From: Spongiimicrobium salis
Lineage (GTDB): Bacteria > Bacteroidota > Bacteroidia > Flavobacteriales > Flavobacteriaceae
Assembly: GCF_043678055.1 (NCBI RefSeq)
Contig: NZ_JBHEQA010000002.1
Location: forward strand, 992,001 to 1,056,000
Reading direction: 5' to 3'
DNA length: 64,000 nt
Under the pieces are notes generated by a model. The model was not told the DNA's origin and did no database searches. It saw nothing but the letters and a program-made list of their open reading frames with translations. The position numbers and the translations under genes are program-made. This document shows, in pieces, positions 26,269 to 34,300 of the stretch (position 1 is its first letter; each line of letters begins with the position of its first letter).

Positions 26269-26311
26269 TGATTTTAATCATATTTAAGTATGGTATTATA
26301 CATTAGTTTTG
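26269..26311 (+). promoter_or_regulatory. Regulon unit 6: operator TGATTTTAATCA plus -7 box
   Basis: Perfect-armed dyad TGATT-TT-AATCA at 26269-26280. The -7 box TAGTTTTG at 26304-26311 (8 of 8). Centre spacing 33 bp, on the plus strand, driving the TerB-like gene at 26334. The same dyad is 21 bp from the kinase's own putative -7 box on the other strand, a position more suited to repression. Confidence 0.72.
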
Positions 26312-26333
26312 ATAGCATCGAAAACCCTTTATT

Positions 26334-26756
26334 ATGCAATTGAGTTCACAAAAATTAGATCAAGAGTTTTACGAAAATCTTGGGAAACTATTTTATGCAA
26401 TGGCTATGGCAGACAGGCGTGTTCATCCCAAAGAGATCGAAAAATTGCGCACGTTTATTCGGCAATACTGGCTCGATATCGATGCAAGCAAAGACGATTT
26501 TGGAGAAAGTGCCATCTATCAAATAGAAATCGTATTTGATTGGCTTATGGAAAAAGAAAAGGATTCTTCTTCTTGCCTCAAAGAATTTGAGGAGTTTTAC
26601 TTGGCACATCCCCAAAAATTTTCAGTTCATAAGAAAATCCTAATCTTGGATACTGCAAACGCCATCGCTGCCTCTTTTTCAGGAAAAAACAAAGCTGAAT
26701 TGATTTTACTGGGAAGGCTACAATTGCTATTTTCCTCTCCTAAAAAGCCTACATGA
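26334..26756 (+). CDS. TerB-like small cytoplasmic protein (tentative)
   Basis: 140 residues, all-helical. The pattern GKLFYAMAMADRRVHPKEIEKLR (first 20 or so residues of the core, with Asp-x2-Val-x2-x-Glu) resembles TerB/tellurite-resistance-like helical domains, whose start reads AxxxADGxxxxxE. No signal peptide. Function unknown; TerB domains are found at membrane-linked stress complexes. Expressed divergently from the kinase from regulon unit 6, so it belongs to the same stress response. Confidence 0.8.
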   Translation: MQLSSQKLDQEFYENLGKLFYAMAMADRRVHPKEIEKLRTFIRQYWLDIDASKDDFGESAIYQIEIVFDWLMEKEKDSSSCLKEFEEFYLAHPQKFSVHKKILILDTANAIAASFSGKNKAELILLGRLQLLFSSPKKPT

Positions 26757-26766
26757 CCAATGCGAG

Positions 26767-27069
26767 TCAAGACTTTCGTTGAAATACCTCTTTCCGCTTG
26801 CGCAATTGCTGTTCCAATCCATCCAAGGTTCCCACGAGGGCCTTCTCAAAATTGTCCGAAGTGGTCATCGCAAATAGTCTTGGCCCGGGAGCGCTTAATT
26901 CTATTTCGCAAATTTTTCCCAATCCTTCAGAATCATTAGCTTGTTTAAAACGTACTTTAGCGCGTATCAACCATTGATATCTTTTATTAAGCTTCTCTAA
27001 TTTTGCACGAACAATCCCATTTAACGATTCACTGGTTTTCATACGTACATACTGAATTTCTACGGTCAT
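26767..27069 (-). CDS. Ribosome hibernation-promoting factor-like protein (HPF/YfiA family, short form)
   Basis: 100 residues starting MTVEIQYVRMKTSESLNGIV, with the beta-alpha-beta-beta-beta-alpha order of the HPF/RaiA fold. The strands include AKVRFKQ and CEIELSAPGPRLFAM; a final helix FEKALVGTLDGLEQQLRKRK is basic. The length matches short HPF, without the dimerising C-terminal domain of long HPF. HPF binds the 30S decoding centre and silences ribosomes in stasis. Placed under regulon unit 7, it links the cluster to translational dormancy. Confidence 0.9.
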   Translation of the reverse strand: MTVEIQYVRMKTSESLNGIVRAKLEKLNKRYQWLIRAKVRFKQANDSEGLGKICEIELSAPGPRLFAMTTSDNFEKALVGTLDGLEQQLRKRKEVFQRKS

Positions 27070-27087
27070 ATTATACTATTGTTTCTT

Positions 27088-27130
27088 CAAAACTAGAAGA
27101 AACAAATACGTATTAAAATGATATATATCA
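27088..27130 (-). promoter_or_regulatory. Regulon unit 7: operator TGATATATATCA plus -7 box (HPF side)
   Basis: Perfect palindrome TGATATATATCA at 27119-27130. The -7 box at 27088-27095 is TAGTTTTG on the minus strand (8 of 8). Centre spacing 33 bp. It drives the HPF-like gene, 19 bp downstream. Confidence 0.78.
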
Positions 27131-27161
27131 GTTTTTATCCGAGTGCAAATTTTGAATTTTG
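27119..27161 (+). promoter_or_regulatory. Regulon unit 8: same operator, plus-strand -7 box
   Basis: On the plus strand the same palindrome (27119-27130) is again 33 bp from a -7-like box, GAATTTTG at 27154-27161 (7 of 8). One operator could therefore activate both directions; downstream on this strand lies only the 36-codon frame at 27204. Confidence 0.5.
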
Positions 27162-27203
27162 TTTCTAGGGAAAAGAACCGTTTTTTAAATCACATAAAAT
27201 CCT

Positions 27204-27314
27204 ATGAACTTCAGTTTTGCCCTTCTTGTCTATCTCGTATCCTATGGCCTAGCGGCTTTGTTCAATACGAACTTCCATGAAAGCAGTCGTAAAAAAATTA
27301 AGCAGGGTGACTAG
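27204..27314 (+). CDS. Possible 36-residue membrane microprotein
   Basis: ATG at 27204, TAG at 27312-27314. The predicted product starts MNFSFALLVYLVSYGLAALF, one hydrophobic helix, then a polar, basic tail ending RKKIKQGD. It is the only frame downstream of the plus-strand half of the bidirectional operator, about 37 nt after the expected transcription start. Its stop overlaps the stop of the convergent RidA gene by 3 bp. Small size means chance cannot be excluded; topology and promoter are what support it. No known family. Confidence 0.42.
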   Translation: MNFSFALLVYLVSYGLAALFNTNFHESSRKKIKQGD

Positions 27315-27763
27315 GATGCGGGTTTCATTTCCACGACAATTTCAATTTCTACTGCCCAATTTCCGGGAATCACCATTCCAACTGCCGAACGGGCATGACT
27401 TCCTCCTGGAAACAAGCTGTTGAAAAAATGGGTAGCTCCATTGATTACCCCTGAGGTATTGTTGAAATCTTTCCCTACATTCACCATCCCCAACACTTTC
27501 ACCACTTTAACAATATCATTGATATCTGCAATGGCTCCAACTGCTTTAAGGCAATTAAAGGCACATATTTCGGCGGCTTTGTACGCCGTTTCCAAAGCCA
27601 CATCTTCCCCTACTTTTCCCTTGATCGGCGTTTGGGAATGGTTGGAAACCTGCCCTGAGGTATAAATTAAATTTCCGGTTCTTACCGCCTGGTGAAAATC
27701 CAATACTTCCAGAGGAGCGGGTTCGTATGCATACCCCAATTCCTTCAGCCTTTCAATAATCAT
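27311..27763 (-). CDS. RidA/YjgF-family enamine/imine deaminase
   Basis: 150 residues. It contains IYTSGQVS near the start, the mid-segment AFNCLKAVGAIADINDIVKV, and HARSAVG with the conserved catalytic-type Arg, then VEIEIVVEM at the C-terminus. It is about 20 residues longer than E. coli RidA, as in the Rid subfamily that carries an N-terminal extension (LKELGYAYEPAPLEVLDF). RidA hydrolyses reactive 2-aminoacrylate and related imines. It lies 53 bp after the DUF1338 gene on the same strand and probably belongs to the same transcript. Confidence 0.92.
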   Translation of the reverse strand: MIIERLKELGYAYEPAPLEVLDFHQAVRTGNLIYTSGQVSNHSQTPIKGKVGEDVALETAYKAAEICAFNCLKAVGAIADINDIVKVVKVLGMVNVGKDFNNTSGVINGATHFFNSLFPGGSHARSAVGMVIPGNWAVEIEIVVEMKPAS

Positions 27764-27816
27764 ATCCTTCTTGTTTAGGAGCTAAAATTATTAAAAAATA
27801 TCGTAGTACAATGCCA

Positions 27817-28776
27817 TCATACGTTTTGCGTTTGCTCGCTATACGTACTTTCAAATATTTTATCGGCATTGCCCGATTCAAAACCATCTCTGCGATGTTT
27901 TCTCTGAATAGTTTCCCGAGGTAAATCCTTGTACTGCAGAAGGGGTAAACGTTCTGCAAATTCAACATAACTCCCGGCAATCTTCATTTTTTCCCCTTGG
28001 GCAAATTCTGCCTCCACCATCTCTGCAACACTACTACTCTGTTTTAAGAGTCCATCAGGACTTGTCTTTATTTTTCCTCCCGAAGTATTTAGGACAAGGC
28101 CAATAGTTTCCAAAAAAGTATTAAACTGCTCCAAAGTATTATACTCCTTCGGTAAATCGTGTACACTAATCGTATAATGATTCAGGTAGTACCGATTGTA
28201 AATGACCCATGCGGCATATTCACTTTCTTTCAGTAAAGCCATATAATCTGCTTTCGTGGGAAGTTCCCAAAGGGGTTTATGGAAAAAAGCACCCACTTCC
28301 TCGGGCTTCGAAAAGTCCAATTGATCCACAGGGTCGGCCTTAATATTCCGGGTATATTTCTTGACAATGCCCTGAGTGCGTTCCGAAAAATCCTCCACTC
28401 GAAGCTCGCTGATAAAAATTCTAGGATAGCGTTCTTCCGGTGGTGCATACCAATGGGCATTGAGTTTCTTTTCCTCAAAGGAATACGCATCGCGTTTCTC
28501 GTAGCCATAGTGTAAGAAGATTTTTTCCAATGACGCCAATCCCAAATGTGGAACTCCTAAGGTTCTAAAGGCAATATGATCATTGTTAATTTCCATTTCA
28601 TGGGCAATAATCCCTTCTGCAATCATTGCATCGCTTACTTTGTTTACATTCGGGACCCTATTTTTATAAGGTTGGAATATGGCATCCATAACCACTTTTA
28701 AATCTGTAATACCCATCACTTGCTGTATTTTATATCCTATTTCTTCACTACGGAAGTATAAGGGATCATAGTTCAT
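27817..28776 (-). CDS. DUF1338 protein, 2-oxoadipate dioxygenase/decarboxylase-like
   Basis: 319 residues. Hallmarks of the DUF1338 family are visible: HIAFRTLGVPHLGL near residue 67, FISELRVEDFS near 122, NHYTISVHDLP near 200, GSYVEFAERLPL near 272 and RRDGFESGNADKIFEST near 294. Characterised members (YdcJ/HglS) are iron enzymes that convert 2-oxoadipate to 2-hydroxyglutarate in lysine catabolism; whether this one has that substrate is inference. It faces a divergent LysR gene 52 bp away and is followed by ridA. Confidence 0.88.
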   Translation of the reverse strand: MNYDPLYFRSEEIGYKIQQVMGITDLKVVMDAIFQPYKNRVPNVNKVSDAMIAEGIIAHEMEINNDHIAFRTLGVPHLGLASLEKIFLHYGYEKRDAYSFEEKKLNAHWYAPPEERYPRIFISELRVEDFSERTQGIVKKYTRNIKADPVDQLDFSKPEEVGAFFHKPLWELPTKADYMALLKESEYAAWVIYNRYYLNHYTISVHDLPKEYNTLEQFNTFLETIGLVLNTSGGKIKTSPDGLLKQSSSVAEMVEAEFAQGEKMKIAGSYVEFAERLPLLQYKDLPRETIQRKHRRDGFESGNADKIFESTYSEQTQNV

Positions 28777-28789
28777 ATGACAAAATTAA

Positions 28790-28807
28790 TTGTATTTTTG
28801 ATCACAA
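28790..28807. promoter_or_regulatory. Candidate LysR operator in divergent region
   Basis: TTGT-N10-ACAA dyad, with a second partial dyad TTGATCACAATCAA overlapping it, in the 52-bp region between the DUF1338 gene and lysR. This position and form fit an autoregulated LysR-type site. A -7-like box CAAAATTA (28781-28788) lies on the DUF1338 side. Confidence 0.45.
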
Positions 28808-28828
28808 TCAATTCATATTAATGAACAA

Positions 28829-29716
28829 ATGATAAGTAAAACAAATCAATTAGAATTACGACAATTGCGGTTTTTTGTGGCGCTTACCAAGACGTTACAC
28901 TATCGTAAAGCTGCCGAAGATTTAGGTATTTCCCAATCCGCCTTAAGTCAACAGATCCATCATATGGAAAGCATGCTTGGAACCAAACTATTTGATCGCT
29001 CCAATAGGAAAGTGGTATTAAACAGGGCGGGTAGTCTATTTTTGAAGGAAGTTAAACCTATTCTGCAGCAGTTTGAGCAGTCCATGGTGCGTTGGGAATC
29101 TGTGATGAAGGGGCATTCTGGACAAATTACAATTGGTTTTGTGGGTTCGGCCATGCAAGCCTATCTACCTCCCATCCTTATAGCATTGGGGAAGACACAT
29201 CCAGGCATTCAGTTACAATTACGGGAACTCACAAATTCCGAGCAACTTCTAGGACTAAAGGAAGGGCATGTAGATATTGGTTTTATGCGATCCAATCAGG
29301 TGACTTCAGATTTCAATATCAAAGAAGTATACCGTGAAAATTTTACTTTGGTACTGCCGAAAAATCATCCCGTAAATCAAAAAAACTTCAAAAATATCGG
29401 GCAATTCGCCAATGCGCCGTTTATCTTATTTCCCAATAACCAAAGTCAGCTCTACTATCAGCAAATTTTAAATCTCTGTGCCTCTTATGGCTTTAGTCCC
29501 CGCGTACAACATCAGTCCATACATGGTCCCACTATCTTTAGATTAGTAGAGAATGGCATGGGTATCGCCCTTATTCCGAATTCCTTAAGAGACAATCATA
29601 ACTATGCCATTAAATACATTGAATTAACCGAAGTAGCACAAAAAACAGCATTATTTGCGGTTTGGAAAGGTTATAACGAAAATCCGGCACTACACCATCT
29701 CCTAAAATTCATTTAA
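28829..29716 (+). CDS. LysR-family transcriptional regulator
   Basis: 295 residues. N-terminal winged helix: LELRQLRFFVALTKTLHYRK, AAEDLGISQSALSQQIHHME, then LFDRSNRKVVLNRAG. The C-terminal ~200 residues are the periplasmic-binding-protein-like effector domain (GQITIGFVGSAMQAYLPPIL; DIGFMR; NGMGIALIP). Divergent from the DUF1338-ridA pair, which is its probable target. The effector is likely an intermediate of that pathway. Confidence 0.95.
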   Translation: MISKTNQLELRQLRFFVALTKTLHYRKAAEDLGISQSALSQQIHHMESMLGTKLFDRSNRKVVLNRAGSLFLKEVKPILQQFEQSMVRWESVMKGHSGQITIGFVGSAMQAYLPPILIALGKTHPGIQLQLRELTNSEQLLGLKEGHVDIGFMRSNQVTSDFNIKEVYRENFTLVLPKNHPVNQKNFKNIGQFANAPFILFPNNQSQLYYQQILNLCASYGFSPRVQHQSIHGPTIFRLVENGMGIALIPNSLRDNHNYAIKYIELTEVAQKTALFAVWKGYNENPALHHLLKFI

Positions 29717-29842
29717 CTCCTAAGCTAAACGCTCCTAAAATTAATTGTTTACTAAACACCATGGGTTTTTGAAGCATCTTTGTTCAACTTAAATTTAAAA
29801 TCCTATCGGGAATTGATGTACTTTTACGCGCAAAATATCCCT

Positions 29843-30427
29843 ATGAGTATTGATAGAGAACTACAAAAGAGAAGCAATAATAGCTGTGAGCTTTGTGGAA
29901 ACCAAGAGGATTTGGGAGTTTATCAGGTATTGCCTGCTAGAACAGGCTCCTTATCTGACAGCATAGTTGGGTGTGGCACTTGTATTTCTCAGATCGAGAA
30001 TCCGGATACTACTGAAGAAAACCATTGGCGCTGTTTGAATGAGAGTATGTGGAGCGAGCAACTTGCGGTACAAGTAGTTGCCTGGCGCATGTTGTCTCGT
30101 TTGCGGCATTTAGGATGGCCACAGGATTTATTGGATATGCTCTATTTGGAAGAGGATGCTTTGGAATGGGCAAAGGCTACTGGGGAAGGTGAAGCTATTG
30201 AGGATAAGATTATCCATAAAGATAGTAATGGGGCCATTATCAATGCAGGAGACAGTGTTGTGCTTATTAAAGATCTTCCCGTTAAAGGTTCCAGTATGGT
30301 TGCAAAACGGGGAACGGCTGTAAGACGCGTGTCTTTAGATCACAATAATGCGGAATATATTGAAGGTAAAGTAGATGGGCAACATATTGTTATTGTCACA
30401 AAATACGTCAAAAAAATGCCGTCTTAA
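29843..30427 (+). CDS. PhnA/YjdM-type zinc-ribbon protein
   Basis: 194 residues from the ATG at 29843 (MSIDRELQKRSNNSCELCG); an earlier TTG frame to 29780 overlaps the promoter and is rejected. An N-terminal zinc ribbon (CELC...CGTC) is followed by a middle helical part. The C-terminal PhnA domain (about 120-192) contains KDSNGAIINAGDSVVLIKDL and KRGTAVRRV. Despite its name, the family is not needed for phosphonate use; function unknown. A CATCTTTG box at 29775-29782 is a plausible promoter. Confidence 0.9.
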   Translation: MSIDRELQKRSNNSCELCGNQEDLGVYQVLPARTGSLSDSIVGCGTCISQIENPDTTEENHWRCLNESMWSEQLAVQVVAWRMLSRLRHLGWPQDLLDMLYLEEDALEWAKATGEGEAIEDKIIHKDSNGAIINAGDSVVLIKDLPVKGSSMVAKRGTAVRRVSLDHNNAEYIEGKVDGQHIVIVTKYVKKMPS

Positions 30428-30485
30428 AACCTCTAAACATCTGCTTTACACTAATATATGTATCAATACGTTATATGGATGTATC

Positions 30486-30493
30486 CATTTTTG
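30486..30493 (+). promoter_or_regulatory. -7-like box CATTTTTG before the PHP phosphatase gene
   Basis: 7 of 8 match to TAnnTTTG, ending 17 bp before the ATG at 30511, with a purine-rich AAAATAAGG directly before the start. Confidence 0.4.
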
Positions 30494-30510
30494 TTGAAAT
30501 AAAATAAGGT

Positions 30511-31251
30511 ATGTTTCATTTTTTCAGTAAGAAAAAATTTCTGGTCGATTCTTTAGAAAACCTGGTAGATATCCATAATCATATTCTTCCAGGAATAGAT
30601 GATGGTGCCAAAACAACAGATGAAGCAATTGCCTTGATAAAAGGCTTTGTCGAAATAGGGATTCGCAATTTTGTGGCAACACCACATATTATGGGTGATC
30701 TTTATCCCAATACTTCAGAAACCATCCATAAAGCACTGAACTTGGTACAGAGTGAGCTTTTAAAGCACAATATTAAGGATATTGCTATAGAGGCCTCTGC
30801 GGAACACATGATTGACGTCGATTTTGAAAAATTATTAAGCGATGGAGAAGTACTGCCCTTAAGAAAGGAGTTTTTACTCGTAGAAATGTCGTATTTACAA
30901 CCTTCCTTGAATTTTAAGGAAGCTATTATCAAAATAGCGGCTAAACGCTTCTATCCCATTTTGGCACATCCTGAACGTTATACTTTCTTTCATGGACATC
31001 TGTCTAGATATCAACGGTATAAAAACAAAGGCATCTCCTTTCAAATGAACTTATTATCACTCGGGGATTTCTACGGAAAAGAAGTCCAAAAAGTGGCCCA
31101 TAAATTATTGAATGAGGGTTTGATAGACTATGTGGCGTCCGATGTGCATAATCTTCATCAATTGAATGCGCTAAAAGAGTTAGCTATAACACCCAAAACG
31201 GAGCAATTGCTACTTCCCGTTATCAATACTACCATTGAGACCTTTTACTAA
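30511..31251 (+). CDS. PHP-family protein-tyrosine phosphatase, CpsB/YwqE type
   Basis: 246 residues. The PHP metal-binding motif VDIHNHILPGIDDGAKT starts near residue 19. Later metal ligands appear in VATPHIMGDLYPN, EASAEHMID, ILAHPERY and DYVASDVHN. These manganese-dependent phosphatases dephosphorylate BY-kinases of the Wzc type and so control capsule export. The partner kinase Wzc lies at 49883-52237 on the opposite strand. A strong terminator follows. Confidence 0.93.
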   Translation: MFHFFSKKKFLVDSLENLVDIHNHILPGIDDGAKTTDEAIALIKGFVEIGIRNFVATPHIMGDLYPNTSETIHKALNLVQSELLKHNIKDIAIEASAEHMIDVDFEKLLSDGEVLPLRKEFLLVEMSYLQPSLNFKEAIIKIAAKRFYPILAHPERYTFFHGHLSRYQRYKNKGISFQMNLLSLGDFYGKEVQKVAHKLLNEGLIDYVASDVHNLHQLNALKELAITPKTEQLLLPVINTTIETFY

Positions 31252-31274
31252 TTTCTTTAATTAAACGCTTCAAT

Positions 31275-31310
31275 AAAAAACCCAGAATACAATGATATTC
31301 TGGGTTTTTT
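31275..31310. terminator. Bidirectional terminator
   Basis: Stem CCCAGAATA (31281-31289) and TATTCTGGG (31296-31304) with a 6-nt loop, flanked by A6 and T6. It serves the PHP phosphatase (+) and the giant gene (-) that converge here. Confidence 0.92.
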
Positions 31311-31332
31311 GTTTCTATTGGGCTCAGCCGTA

Positions 31333-34300
31333 CTATCTACTGATTATCATCCTCAATTGATATTTTTCATTTTTTTCAGAGGTCATATGGATAAAATACA
31401 AGCCGTTGTCCATTGCACTAACATTAAAGCCATATCGTCCACTACCAACATTTACCTTGGCAGCATCATATTGTTTCACCAAACGCCCTGTAAGGTCAAA
31501 TATCTGTATCGATCTCATTTGAACGGTGGTATCCGGAACCTCAATTTGAGCTTCAGCAATAACAGGATTTGGGAATAATCGCATTGTAGTATCCGTATTC
31601 GCAAAGGAAGTATTATCGATACGTGCAGCTGCTTGAGGTACAATGGTGAAGTTAAGGGCTATTGTAGGGCCTTGTGCTCCTCCTCCATTGGCGCCACTAA
31701 AGGATGTGGCACTTAGGCTATAGCTTCCAGACGGGAAGGGAACTCCTGCATAATTGCCCCCATTATCCCCAAACAAGGCATACGGTGCCACGTTTTCGGT
31801 TCTTGTGGTATTAATAGGGCCGGACATTGCCAATTGAACACTTCCAACAGGGATATTGGTATTGGCTCTAATGGCCAAATCTATCCCTTGAATAGTAAAG
31901 GCATTGATATCCATTCCGTCGGTCAATTGAATCAAATCCTGATTGGTTGTAGCATTTACCAAGGTAAAACTGACCACCCCATCTTGAACCGATGGAGCAT
32001 CAACGGTTACGAGCGTTGAAGTAGTATCTTCCAACCCTTCTGTATCAACAACACGTAAGCTTACAGTATAAACTCCCGGGCTATTAAAACTATGTGTCGG
32101 ATTGATTCCTGTTGAAGTATTTCCATCATCAAAATTCCACTCATAGGACACGATACCCACATCGTCAGAAGAATTACTCCCAACAAAATCGATTTCTAAA
32201 GGAGCTTCTCCGGACAAGGTGGATGCATTGATAACCGCAGAGGGCGGTATATTGGTATTGCCCACGGTATCCACAATAGAGAATTGAATGGTTAAGGTCT
32301 GCCCAGGTGTTCCTCCCAAGGCCGCCTGACTAAAAGAAGTGGCCGTAATGGTATAATTACCTACAGGGAATAAATTTCCTCCATAGTTCAATCCGGAATT
32401 GCTATCTCCAAAAAGGGCATAAGGAAAGATATTCTCTGTTTGTGTGTGATTTATGGGCCCAGATAAGGAAAAGGACACACTACCAACGGTAGCTGGGTTT
32501 GTATTGGCTCTGATCGACAATAGGTTTTGTACTGTCCCTGCTTCAATCTGCATTCCTTCCGTAAGCTCAAATAAATCGGTATTAGTATCTGCGTTGATCA
32601 AGGTAAAGCTCACCACTCCTTCTGGAGCTACAGGTTCCGTTACCGTAATTTGCACCGTAGCCGTGTTCTCGGCACCTTCATCGTCCACTACCCTTAAACT
32701 GGCATTGTATACTCCTGGGCTAGTATAGGTATGGGTAGGATTAATTGCCGTTGAAGTGTTTCCATCATCAAAATTCCAATCGTAGGTCACAATGGTACCA
32801 TCATCCGTAGAATTGCCTCCTGTAAAATTGACTTCCAAAGGACTTGTTCCGGTGATTGGGGTAGCATCTGCCACAGCCACTGGAATCTGATTGCCTCCAT
32901 CTTGTCCTATAACCGTAACATTATCGAAGGTATACACTTCATTATCAAAAGAAACGTCCGCTTCAATCACTATCTGTACGGTACTTCCTACTATGTTATT
33001 CACCGTAAATGTTTGGGGTTCGATATCATCCCGAACTTCACCAAATTGAATCAATGGCCCACCATCCACGCTATAGGATGCCCTGACAAAATCTGCTGTT
33101 TCCTTATTATTATCCCCATCGTTGACATCCACGGATAGGGATACCGTTCCATTGATTGCTATCAGTTCCGAAGTCCAGACACCGGGTGCATTACTATTCA
33201 CTGAGGTTACAAAGACACCATTCTGTACTTCAAATTGCCCTGCATCCCTTGTTGAAGTCCAGGCAGTACTTCCATTATCTATAGTAGCCCCATTGGCCAA
33301 ATCCTCAAAATCTTCTAACCAAATTATTCCCGCCGTAGGGATATCCCTATAAGTCGCATTAATGGTAATGTTAGCCGCCGGCATGGTCAATGATGTAGAA
33401 GCGCTATTAACATTCTGGATGCCACCGACATCCCCGGTCCACGCTAAAAATTCTTGTCCCGGCAATGGCGCATCGGCCGTAATGATGACTTCCTGTCCTG
33501 CTTCAAAACTACCATCTCCTGTACCATTTTCCACAAGGAGGTCAAAAAACACCGGTGGGGTGCTGTCTATCTGACCAAATACGGTAACATTATCTATTGT
33601 ATAGAACTCCCCGCTAAAGGAAACGTCTGCCTCCACAATAATCTGTATGGTACTACCTGTAATATTATCTGCAGTAAACGTTTGAGGGTTAATATCACCA
33701 CGCACCTCTCCAAACTGTACCAATGGTCCACCGTCTACGCGATACGATGCTCTTACAAAATCTGCCGTTTCCTTGGTATCGTCCCCATCATTGACATCAA
33801 TGGTCAATGAAACCGCACCAGTGATAGGAATAATTTCTGAGGTCCACACGCCTGGGCCATTACTATTTCCATTGGTTAAAAATGCCCCGTTTTCTACTTG
33901 AAAAACGCCACCATTCCTTGTGGAACTCCAAGCTGTAGTTCCATTATCAACTGTAGTTCCATTGCCTAAATCTTCAAAATCCTCGATCCACACAATGCCT
34001 ATCTCAGGCTCGTTAATGGTCCAAATAAAATCTATGGTCGATGTTCCTGTTCCCGATACCTGCACCTCCACATTATACGGACTATTTGCTGCGGCCCCAT
34101 CGATCTGCGTTTGCGAAGACTCACTTAGTGCAGTCAATTGGGCATCTGAGAAATCAGGACCATCTACGCGATACAAGGCCATTTTATCTATAACGTGGCC
34201 CGCGGAACGTTCAGAAACTTCCATGGTATATGTTCCGGCATTCTCAAACCAAACGTAAATTTCATGGGCATCATTATCACTGGTCCTGGCCTGCCAATCA

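Noticed and set aside
28799..28810. TGATCACAATCA as another copy of the stress-regulon dyad
   Set aside because: No TAnnTTTG box lies 33 bp away on either strand, and the dyad is better explained as the LysR site of the divergent lysR/DUF1338 region.
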